Source: Hydractinia symbiolongicarpus
Taxonomy: Eukaryota > Cnidaria > Hydrozoa > Anthoathecata > Hydractiniidae
DNA: 64,000 nt
NCBI RefSeq assembly: GCF_029227915.1
Contig: NC_079878.1
Span: 17,610,001-17,674,000 of the forward strand
Direction of reading: 5' to 3'
Each line of letters starts with the position of its first letter. The stretch's first letter is position 1. The position numbers were made by a program, and so were the translations under genes. Shown here piece after piece: positions 24,801-36,800 of the stretch. Under the pieces are notes generated by a model. The model was not told the origin of the DNA. It was given only the letters and a program-made list of their open reading frames with translations, and ran no database searches.

Positions 24801-27800
24801 CTGCACCAAGGCATTTGGTAATCAGTTGGATCTTGCGAGCATTGAGTCGCCTAGACAAAACTCTCATCCAAAACTCATTAAAGGTTGCGGACGACTTGAT
24901 ACACTGCTTTAAAAATAATCAACCGTGCGCTCCTAGTTCTGCTGTTCTGAAGGATCAGATAAAGCTAAATAGAAAATTTTGTTTTTTGAAATAAACGCCC
25001 CTCTCTTTTTAACACCCCTCTCCAATAACACCCGCCCTAAAAATTTATTTTTAGAAATGTGTATATATGTTGCCTTCATCGTATAGATCTTAAGAAGCTG
25101 ATCAAGAAAATGTATAGGATCATGTACTTTTAGCAAACGGTTACAGAAATATTGTGGTTTAAAGGTTTTTTAATGACGTCATAAACCTGTGCATTCCAAA
25201 ACGGATTTGGGGACCCTGGTTTGGAAAACTTTCCCAAATTGGTCCCAAGTGCTTGTCTTTTGAGGTGCGCGATCGCGCCCCTGCACCTCCGCACGCTCCT
25301 GCAACAATAGAGCAGCGTCTTCAATCACGCACCAAAAACACTTTAGTCACTTCAATAATGCACACCTGAAATGTCTTTTGTATAAAGTAATTATTTACTA
25401 TACTAATAATCAAAGAAAAAAATGAGTTAAAGTTATTAAAGGAATTTGGATGAAAAACATGCGCGTTTAAAAATGAATTACCCGACTGAAAAACCCGACT
25501 TGATAATCCTGCTAAACGTATTTGACAAGACACTGAGCCCATTGAAAATATTTCATCCGATACATCTGAAGACGAGGCAACCTCTGACGACGAAGATTTT
25601 GAAGTTTTAAACTTTTTACTTTTCCAGCGCATGAAATATTTTTAAACTTATTATTTTGATTCTAGAGAAAATAAACCAGCCATTTCGGCAGGTAGTTTTA
25701 CAGAGTATTGCTGATTTAATAATTTCACTACGGGGGAGTATTTACTTTGGTTCTCTAATTGTGCAGAAAAAGTGCTCACGTTATTAATAATTAACTATTT
25801 TCAACTGGCACAGAAAAATATGAAAGAAAAACATAAGGTTAAGGGCGGTTTCCATACAACTGCATCTTGCGCCCAGTTGTAAAAAGCGCTGTGACTTCTG
25901 ATCTATGCATGCGCATTATCAGAATAATGCCGCTGACCTCGCGCTTTTGCATGCGCTGGGGCGATTTAAAAAAAGTTTAACAGGCTCTACTTTTTGCGAG
26001 CTACATTTTGCGCTTCAGCTTAACAGCCAATCAAAAGGTAGCAATCTACATGAATTACGAAAGAATTTTTAATTAGATCATTTCAAGATGGCTAGCAACA
26101 TCTCGTTTTTGTGTTAAGTTTTTGTCAAAGCCAAATGAATGTAGAGGATCAGAATATATATCAATCAAGTGAAGTAGTTGAAAAACAAAATGAGTCTGTG
26201 GAGGCACAAAGAAACAACATTGTACACAAACTTAAAAAGACTACTCGTGATCTGACGACATTAAATCCATAAACAAAACGTTGTATAGTCCTTTGATTCT
26301 TCTTTCTATGGAAAGTCGTCTCATCACCATGTTTTTCTTACGTATTTTACAACGTTGTTTATTTCTACGCCATAAAAGTATTGCTAGGACTACTCTCAAA
26401 TTTTGCAGCAACAAATATCGTCTGTTTACATCAGCCATGTTTTGCAAAAAACACATGAGCAAAAATAGCTAAATGGAAATGGTTTGGTATATGTGATAAA
26501 AGTCGCGGTGCATTTTACGACTGGGTGCAAAATGTAGCTGTATGGAAACCAGCCTTTAGGGCATCATTAGGTTGTATATCGCAGAAGTCGCAGGTGGCAT
26601 GATTCGAAAATGCTTGTCACTGGCACAGCTTAACATGAAGCAAAACTGTACAGGAGGCTCAATTGTTAGATTCTTCGCAGAACATCTCTTCTCACAAAAC
26701 CAAGGGCAGGGCTGACTTATTGCCTGCTGTGTCGTGTGGGAGACAGAACTTCTGGACTTCTTTTTAATACGATATACAATTTTTTCTATTATTGTTACTA
26801 AACACATTTGATTTGTCTTTCCCCTTTTAAAAAGATTTTTTAAACTTTATTCAACATGTTTTTTCTTTGGTATTACATCACGAGAACATTTGTCCGAAAG
26901 CTGTATTAAGGTACAGGACACCTAACCTCTCCCATTTTCTTGTTATATTTAACTTGCATGGGTGCACACTCTTCTTGCAGTATTCTCTGTGACGATGAAG
27001 GTCGGACCGACTTGTGGCATGGTTCCAAATGGTCTTCCGTCTTTCGTTCGAGTCTCAGTGTAATGCACCAGCCAAGCATAAGAGTGTCAGCATGAAGGAA
27101 TGGGGCCGACTTTAATGTTCTCTATACCTTATGTTCTTCATAATAAAAACGATCGTTTTTGCTGACGCAACTACGGTATCTTCGTATTTTAAGTCGGCAA
27201 TTACGTCGGCAGTGCCGAATGCCGACGCTAATTTTTAGGGCTGCTCATTGATACAAAGTTTTAATACAAATTATACGAATTACGTACGGAAATTTTGAGA
27301 CGTTCCTTTAATAAAGATGCAAATACATTCAATTACTCAGTAGGCCTACCAGACGACCACACTTTTCATATGTGTTATCACGCACCTCAAATTATGAAAA
27401 CTGAATAATCACTCTCCTCAATTAAGGCAAGACGCGTGAAGTTCATCATGCGTATACGACAATCAAGGCGGGTGAAGTATCACTCGGCTGCTAAAATTCA
27501 TATGACTAGGACTGAAGTGGCTCCTAGTTACCACGCAGTAAAAAATCATTGACGTCACCACTTCGTTTCCAAGTTATTTAGACTCAAAGTTTCAGGTGCA
27601 TTGCAATTGCTTCATTAATTTAATGTAGAATATTGATGTTAAAGTAGGGTTATTGACGTCGCGTCGAAATTTAACATATTAGACATGCATTTTTCAGTAT
27701 ATCAAAGCAAAATGAACACATCCACTTTGCCTGTTACAGACAGACAGTCTCTGTATTATTATATAAGAAGCATATATCAAAACAATTAAGAGCAACTTTA

Positions 27801-30800
27801 ATACAATGTGACCGATTACCCCGGGTTGTACCGCATATTGCCTGAGGTTTAAGTGCCAGCCAAGCTTGTGAGGTCGGTGCGGCACGGGGTAATCAGTTTT
27901 TCGGTACAGCAAGGGGTAATCAGTTATTATAAATAAGATAAAAAATAAAAAATAAGAAGTTCGGTTTAGTGTTCTTATAATAATGTAATTTACTACTTTG
28001 GTTATCATTCAAGATAAAAATTCAAAACAGTTCTGTCTAAAAACAAAAAGAATGTGTGAAAGTTAAATGCCTAACTAAAGTTTAGTTCAGCTATTATTGA
28101 AGTTAAGTTTTTTGACTAGCTAAAAAGAATGACTTGGCTTCAAAAAATTTTATATTGACAGAGTAACTAAAAGCTGAAGGAACGAGTCTGAAAATGAAGG
28201 GAAGCATTTGTTATAAACTCATTGTCCTGTTATTTTTAATAAAACTGGATATTTTATCATTGTTTTTATGGACAATGTAGATAGCTTACTAGCTATGTTG
28301 AAGAAGCTTCCAGAAAAATTTATCCATCCTAAATCTGGGTACTTTACCAGTAAAACTTGACATTGTTGTTTCTTTCCTTTGAAAAGTTTTTAATCATTTC
28401 CAATGCTTCTTGCAACTTGTTTTTTCGTTCTTGTTTACATAATTAAGCTACCTTTTTTCTTGACGACAGCAATACTGCTTAATATCAGCCCGTCGTCAAG
28501 AGCACTGTACCAGTCAGAATGCCTAAAAACCTGTATTGCCTGCTTGCTTGCACAATCCAGACTGTTAACAATACCTAGCAGAATGAAATAAGCATTATAA
28601 ATATTTTGTGAAATTATATTTCTCAGTTACTTTGTGAAATTTAGTACGTAATACTCGTTTTGAATTAAGTGCTAGCAAAAAAGTGAGTAGATTAAAAATG
28701 AACAAGTTTGAAATTCACATATATTACGAGACAGACATTGCATGTAGAGCAATAATTTTTATGCAGGTTTTTCTGTCTCATTTTCACTTTCTTTGAATTC
28801 AATAGTGTGTCTTTTCACACATAAAGAATCATGTATCTTGTGAACTCTTGTAAAAGGAAAACAAACAATGACATTATAAGAAAATCGTTGACAATCACAC
28901 TACCTACCAGGGGAAGTTTACAACATTTTCCCCTGTTTAAAAAATTACTGTTCTACTGGACGACTTTGCTCTTATGATGATATTTAAAAAGCAATGGCTA
29001 AAAGTGCCAATGTGTCAATTCTAATAGATTATTCAAAAGCATTGACGCAATTGATCATGGAATGCTATTCACAAAACTTCAAAACTTAAAATTTTTAAAA
29101 GATTTGATCAAAACTTTCAGTTATCTCAAGGACCGTTTTCAATACGTACAGATCGAGGAAACAATCCTCAATTAGTTAATTCATAAATTTTGAAACTTTT
29201 GCACTTTCTAGTTACACAATATCAGTTTTCATCCAATATGCTGATGATACAACTTTACACTGTCACAGTAAAATTAACAGCCTACTTAATGTCTTTGAAA
29301 GAAATAGGAAAATGATGCAAATAAACTTTTTGCTTTTAATTATGTAACAACAACCTACTTTTTAACAGTGACAAGCTTCAATTCATAATCTTTCATTCAC
29401 AACTCTTAATACATCAGCTTGGAAATGCTATTTCTTTCTCTAACAAATCCATTGTACAAAAGGCTGATGTAAAACTACTTTAAGTTCATTTTGATCAAAA
29501 CTACATAATAAATAATTTCATAATATCTGTCCATGAAACACTACGTGCCTTACGTAAATTCGCTAGATTTACACCATTTTGAGTAAGCAAAACCTTAGCT
29601 GAAGCATTCATTCTATCAAAGATGCTACTGCAATGTCATTTTTGCACAAATACCAAAATACCAGATTATTTGATTACGAAGGCTACAGAATATAACATTT
29701 GTCTTCTTGTGTTACACCACTACAACTGATTGAATTAAGCTTATCTTGTCTCTAGTTAGGCAAAAAATGGACTTTAATCACACAGTGAAACTGGTTCATA
29801 AATTGAGATATGACATAACCAACCTTCTTGCAAAAGATTTATAAGACGTCTTATTTGATTAAGTATCAGGGAAGTATTTTCCCTATCATTAACCTAACAA
29901 TAAACCATTTACATCCACACAAAATCGAATCAACCACTAACCATAATCAAGCAACTTCTTTATATGATCAGTCAACGACTCACAGATCTATTATGTGATG
30001 AAAAACAGTTGGACAAAGCGAAGTACCTATCAAACATCCCTTAAAGAAAGTGGTTACAAATGTAGTTTGAAATAGGATCACGTAACTATACAACAACAAG
30101 AAACAGAATTGTTTGAGAAAAGTCATCTGGTACAATGTACCATATAACGTAAATGTTGCTACAAATATTGGTAAAAGTTTTTTACAGCTTGTGAGAAAAC
30201 ATATCCCAAGAACAATCGTTTGAACAAGATATTCAACACAAACACTCTGAAAATCATCTACTCGTGTACACTAAAGAATGAAAAAGATGACACAGCAACA
30301 CAACGCTAGCTTGCTTAACACAGAAGAGGAGCAAACAACACATTACTGTAATTGTCAATCCAGACAGAACTGCATGTTAAATGGTGAGTGCTTAAAATTT
30401 TGCCGTATTTACAAGGCAGAAGTAATAGCTAAAGTCAAGACATCTATAAATTTTGGAGCTAGCGAGAGTGAGTTCAACACGCAGTACAACAACCACATAA
30501 AATCATTCCAGCATAAAAAGTATGAAAACAAAACAGAGTTCTCCAGATTGATATAAATATGGAAGTAACAGTCCAAAATTTATGAGATGAAATGGAGTAT
30601 CGCAAGCAGAGCTTCTCCATAAAGGCTAAAATACACTATCGTTTTTCAATGATCATTTACCAATTATCATTGAAAAATGACAGTGTATACAGAAAAAAAT
30701 GTCATTTTTTACACTCTCATTTCCAATAATCCTTAAAAATTAAATGTTGAACATCTTCAACTTTTAATTTTTCAATGACATTTTTTTTTCTATTGTTTTA

Positions 30801-33800
30801 AATCGAATCCATTGTTTTCGCACACGTGTTTGTTGCACGCGATGTAGTTTAGGTGTAAACATAGTTAAAAACAAAGATTTGAACAAGTAATTCACCCGAG
30901 AATGAAGACGCAAGAAGCGACGGAAAATTTTATTGAGATTTGGAGAAGCAAGCCCAGTTTGTGGGATGTTAAATCATTGCAAAAAGTTATGAGATATTCA
31001 AAGGTAGACTAGGAATGGAAGGTTTGTGTTATTTTCCCATGTTTTTCTTTTTAGAGAAATTAGTGAGGAGTAAAATAAATACACTGCAAAGTTATTTCAG
31101 CGCAGGATTGAAGAAAGTATACAACAGCAACAAAAGTGGAGCAGGACGAGATGATGTTTACGAAAGTAAATGACCATACTTTCAGTCCTTGCTATTCCTA
31201 CGTGACTCCATCGTCCCAAGAAAAACAACTTCTTCGATGCTGGGTATAAATTTCAGACAAATTTTTCTTGCCATGGAACAGCACCGGTGGAGTTAGAGTA
31301 CGCACAAAATTTATCCTTGATATCTTTCGCATCATTTCTGTAGTTGTTGCTTCCAGCGAAATTAATCGACTCCGTTCCTCTTTGTGTTTGTGAACACCAT
31401 TCACCACTGTGGACAGAACCATTTTCCAAAATTCCAACATCAAATGACCCTGGTGGTGAATACTCTGAGGGTGTTTTCTCACAAAGAAAATTAATTGTGA
31501 AGTGCGCAACATGCTAGCGTGACTTTCTCTACATTTTCGGGTGATAGCAACATTGGTGACAAAAAACGCGAAATCTATTTGCTAATATCCCAAAAGCATT
31601 TTCTACTACACAGCGCGCCCTGCTTAATCGGTAGTTGAAAATTCGTTTCTCACGAGATAAGCCCCGAAACACATAAGATTTCATGATATATTTTTTTAGC
31701 GAAAAAGCATCATCTGCGACTATGACATGTGGTAGTAAATATTCCCTGTTTCCTACTAACCTTTGGGATGGAATATTGACAACGTTGTCGTGTATGGCTT
31801 TTGAAAGTGTAGAATTTCGATACACCCCTCCATCACTAATCCTGCTGTTGCAATCCACATCAACGTAAATAAATTTGTAATCTGGGTCGACAAGGACGAG
31901 CAGAACAATGCTGAAAGAGCCTTTATAATTGAAATAATACGATCCACTATTTTTTGGCTGCTTTATGAAAATAAGCTTGCCATCCATAGAACCAATACAA
32001 TTTAAAAAGTTCCAAAGTTGTTTATACTGCGACGTGATTTTACGCCATTCCTCCTCTGTACATGGTGTCTAAACAAATTTATTATAGGAATTTGACTACA
32101 ATGAAAATACAGCTGACAAGGAGAGTGAGTCACTTCAAATTTCACCAATAACCCTCCAAGAATGCGACATGGAGGATGAAATTGACGTGTGTACAAACGA
32201 TGTGACATCAACGAAAAAGCCTCTCCCCAAAAAACGAAAAGTTTCCCCGAAATCTTCAAAAGATCACATGTTGAAGCACGCGATATCAGTTCTGGAAGAA
32301 AAACGCGGGAAAACACTGAGTGCAGATGAACTCTACGGTCGCACTCTTGGAGAGAGTCTAAAAGCCATTCCAGACAGAATACAAAAAGAATACCTTAAAG
32401 TTAAAATACAGCAGCTCCTTTTTCAAGCTCAGATGGGATTACTCGCCGTACCCTCTTTCAGAACACCGCCCGTTCAATCTCCGATTCCAAGGAAATCTTC
32501 AACACATGCCACACAAAGTTACCCACCCTTTGTGTCTCTGCCGTTATCGCCTGTTTGACAGAATATATACCGACACCCAGTGAACATATATCAAAACACT
32601 TATCAGAGTCGAGAAAGTTTGTCAGACCTCAATCAAGAAAGTGAGGGCTCACAAAGTGCAGGGTATTAATGTGTGACTGCTAGTTTAGTACGTTTGATAA
32701 ATTACTGAACGAAATATATATTTACCTTGAGGTATTTTTCTTTTAAACGCATGTAAATAGCTTCGCAAACTTCAAGGATGAACTGTGACAAAGTACTTTT
32801 GTGAACGCGAAATAAATAAATGTAATTCGGCGTAATTTATCCCACATGATAAAAACTTCAAAGTTGCGGCTACTTTGACTTTAACAGGAATTGGGTATCG
32901 CAAATGTGTTGTTTTTTTCCCAATGTCAACTTCTATGAGGTTTAGGAGCTCATCAAAAATATTCGGCGGCATTCTTAAAAATCGCGTATACTCTGCAATT
33001 TCCTCTACACGCAGTTCATACATGAGAGTATTGTAGATGCCAAGTTCATTTCGCCTATTTAACCACGGCTTCACCCATACATTTCTTTGCTTTCTTTTCC
33101 TACGTTTGGCTCTCTTTTTTGATAAAATATACACAACAACAGCAGCGGCTGCTATTTCTTCTTTAGAGTCCATGTTGCAAAGAAAACATGCTCAAGTTTC
33201 ATGTTTTTAATGATAGTGTATTTGCGCCAAAATTTGTCATTTTTAATGTCATTGGAATATATCATTGAAAAATGATCATTGAAAAATGATAGTGTATTTC
33301 AGCCTTTAAAGTGCGGAACGCGCAGATGTGACCTATGCCTTACTGAAAAATTGCTCATTATATAATCTGATGTTAAGGATCTGTTTAATAAAAGGGCTAA
33401 GCTTTTATCAAAGTGTTGACATAGAAAATAAATATTTAATAGGAAATATTAAATAGTTGTTACTTTTTAGTATGTGATATTCCATTAGTATCCAATAGTT
33501 TTGAATGTGTCACTAGGTCCCAGTAACGTAGCACATCAAGTAAGTACAAAGCACTAGTTTCCCCAGCATTTTGCTCAGGGCAAATGTAAGACATCTTCAA
33601 GGACATTAAGATCATTTTTTGTGCTGTTCCTTGTGTTAATCTATGTAATGGCTTGCTTAACACCTCTAACATTTGACCTGGTCAGACTAAAAACTCACAA
33701 CCTAGCCAATTTTTCCTAAGACTATTATTAATTGCGATTAATGTGTCTTGTTTAACTTTGAAAAGTTTGGAAGAAGAAACTGCAAGAAGTGGATCTGAAT

Positions 33801-36800
33801 TAAACACTTTGAAAAGTGGCTTCTCAATACTTTCCTCAATCTTTATGTGCAAATCAACAAAGTTTGATTACAGTCTTGACACACTGTACAGCTTCATAAC
33901 CGGGTTGTATGCGACACTGCTTTTTACTGATATATCTAATGTACTTTTGAGAATTTAACACGCTACCATAACTTACAACGCCCTTAAAACCACAACCTAT
34001 AGTCAGCAAGAATATTTTTGTGTCACCAAAAAAACTTTTCCTAATTTCCATTTCATCTTCATTCTGCACTGTTGCTATTTCATATTCATTTCATATTCTT
34101 TGGCCAGCCAATTTCCTCTTCATCTAGGGTATGAGGTAGCAGGATTGCGAGATACAATTTGTTGACTTACATTCGAAATAAATGAATGTCTACAAAAAAA
34201 CTATGGAAGTGTAGGTGAAATTAAGTTTGTTAGCTAGCTAAGGATACACTGCAGTACATTTGTAAGCAAAACGGTAACAATTTTTCTTTTTCATAAGAAA
34301 AGTCAACTTCTATATAAAGTTTTGTTATTATTACTCCTAAAACTTAATCAGATAAACAAAAACAAAAGTATAAAAGCCACTTCTGTAGTAAAAGTCAATG
34401 ATATGAGCAGTAAACATAAAATGAATGTGTATTTAGTGGAAGTTTGATGTTATAAGAACATTGCTGTCTCCCTTTTTTTAATTAAGTTCATTTATTTACG
34501 TTGTGGCCATTCTAACTACGCAACATTTAATGTTATATTTTGACAATGCTTAAAGCTTACATTTAAAGGATGGAAATTTAGATCAGAGAGAGAAATGGTG
34601 AAAAATAAAAAAGAATGAGCAAGTTTTTTTTAGAATTTTTTCTTTTCCTAAACTCTGTGATACAATCTATACACTGCTGTAAAAATGTGCAATCTTTGAT
34701 TGTTTCTTGTTTGATAATTTGTCCAAATCAAAAATACGACCTGCGTCGCTGAGCGCTTTTCTCAAATCGACTCCAAATTTGGTAAACAGTCTGTAATCCT
34801 CTAAGATGAAATGGCATTTACGGCATCTTTAAAATCTGGCTTGGTCAGTATGTCAGTTAATTCTGAGTTGTTGGAGTCATCATCCTCAATATCATTGTCA
34901 TCATCAAGTCCCCTTACTTCGGCAATGGTGTCTGCATCAGATACGAACCGGATACGCTGATCTCGAAGTCAATATCAACAAGCTTGTCTGTTAATTCCGA
35001 AGTCCACATTGAACTTTTCTTTAATCACTTAAAGCTCACCTTGTAAATCCTCGATGACACCTTCCTCTTTAGTCAAACTTGCAAATGGGTCATCATCATC
35101 GTTTAAATTTTCCATTGACAAACATTGATAGCCTTTCACCTTTTCGCAATTCCAGCTGGCATCCCTGTGGATCGAAGTTTGCTGTGCTTGTCACCACTAC
35201 ACTTTTCTTTCTTCAAATAAAATGTCTTGTTTTTTAGGCATTGGTAGAATATGTTGAATTCATCAGCAATGAAGATGTTTTCAATTGGGTATATAGAAAG
35301 GATTGCCAGCAGTGTTGTCTCAAGCCAGGCTGCTATCATCTCTTCTGTAACTGACCTAGATTTGCCTGCATTCGTCTTAAAGGATATGCCATACCTGTAG
35401 AAAAAGAGATAAAAACATTGCAAGTGTAACCTAAGCCGTAACAGCCATTGACAATTTGTTTCAAAGTTATTGAGTCTTGAATTAATACCGATTGTTTTAC
35501 ATAAGACATTGAAATTGAAGCTTTTGTTATGGATCATCATGTTTTTAAACAAACATGGACCCCTTTTGCTGTGAAAAATTAGATGTAGCGCTGAACCAGA
35601 TAACAAAAAAAGGGCAACTATGCTGCTGGAAAATCAGAGAAGTTATTCTATTTTCTAAAAGCTCACAAAGAAAACAGAAGCAAAGTAAAGTGGTAAACGA
35701 AAACAGTGATTTAGAAATAAAAGTACCATCACGTTTAATATTTACAACAGAAGAAAAGTACATTAATATTCTCAAAGAAAGACTTCCTAAGATGCTCTAG
35801 AACAAGAAGTATGTACTTAGTAAACATTTCAGTATTAAGTAAAATATCAAATTAACCTTTTCTTCCACTTGTCCAACCAGCCATCTGATGCTTGAAGTTT
35901 TTCAAGGTTAATTCTCTTGCAAAATAAAGAGCCTTATAAGGATGCCACTAACAAGAACATTTTCAGTTAGAATATGTGTAAACCTTTTCGATGTAGCATT
36001 ATTAACTTGCTTGTAGGTATCAGGCTTCATTCGTTTGGTATTGGCATTCCTATTTTTATGAGCATCCAAAACCTTTTATTTGTATTTTTTCCAGTTCAAA
36101 AGCACATTAGGCGGGATGCCAAATGATTGCACCACTTCTTTATTGGACTTCCCTAACACCAACAAAGCTTTGTACTTTGTCTCCAAATTCTTATCTGCAT
36201 GCAGTCGCTTAGCCATTTTGAAGGAAAATAGATGCAATTCTCATAAAACTTCATTAAATAGATGTGCATTTACAAAAACATTTGACAGAAAATTGAATTT
36301 CGAAAAAACAGCTGAAAGTGTTAATGCTTTGTTTCCACTCCGAAAACTTGAATTTCAGAGAGGATTTGGCGGAGGGGACCTGAAAATTTGTTTGGATTAT
36401 AGAGGCTTTTTAGAAAGTAAGTTATAAGAGTTTCTAAACGAAAATCGACGGTGACTTTTAATTCATTGGAAATATAGAAAGATTTGGATAATAGAGATTC
36501 GGGTTAGAAAAAGTCAACTATATTATAAGGCATTGATAATACTAAAAAGTATGTAAACCTTCTGTCTAACCTCTCTCCCAGGGGTTCTTTTAAATAGCTG
36601 AAGGATAGACAAGGTTGTTTTTTCTAATGCTATAGTGTGTCCCTGCCTGTATCATCATTTATTACCGGACTGATACAAAAAACTGGTTAGTATGGAAAAA
36701 TCCAATGATTTGATTAGTTCATGACTCATAAAAACAGGGCTTTGTATGGAGCCATACTAACAGGTTTGGGAAACCATTATACATCACCATAGTTACTGTG

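Larger units (their letters stand above)
30623..33305 (-). mobile_element. PIF/Harbinger element 3, both ends present
   Basis: TIRs: AGGCTAAAATACACTATCGT on the left, and AGGCTGAAATACACTATCAT as the complement of the right. Both continue TTTTCAATGATCATTT. The flanks are TAA (left) and TTA (right), one base off a perfect TWA duplication. At 2683 bp it keeps both genes: a transposase on the minus strand and a MADF/BESS partner on the plus strand. Subterminal ATTTTTCAATGA words repeat at both ends. Frameshifts in both genes indicate it is inactive. Confidence 0.85.
30130..33450 (+). pseudogene. Retroelement tail with GIY-YIG-like domain, split by Harbinger 3
   Basis: The left piece (30130-30622) reads [68 protein letters not shown] and [11 protein letters not shown]. 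The right piece (33306-33450) resumes in frame as [34 protein letters not shown] and [11 protein letters not shown]. Between them lies a whole Harbinger. Cysteine-rich tails with a GIY-YIG-like core are carried by Penelope-like and related retroelements in cnidarians. I am surer of the family than of the clade. Internal stops mark it as dead. Confidence 0.65.

Noticed and set aside
25839-26558. tRNA or snRNA gene near the GC-rich terminal sequence
   Set aside because: The structure is explained by Harbinger TIRs with TTA duplication.
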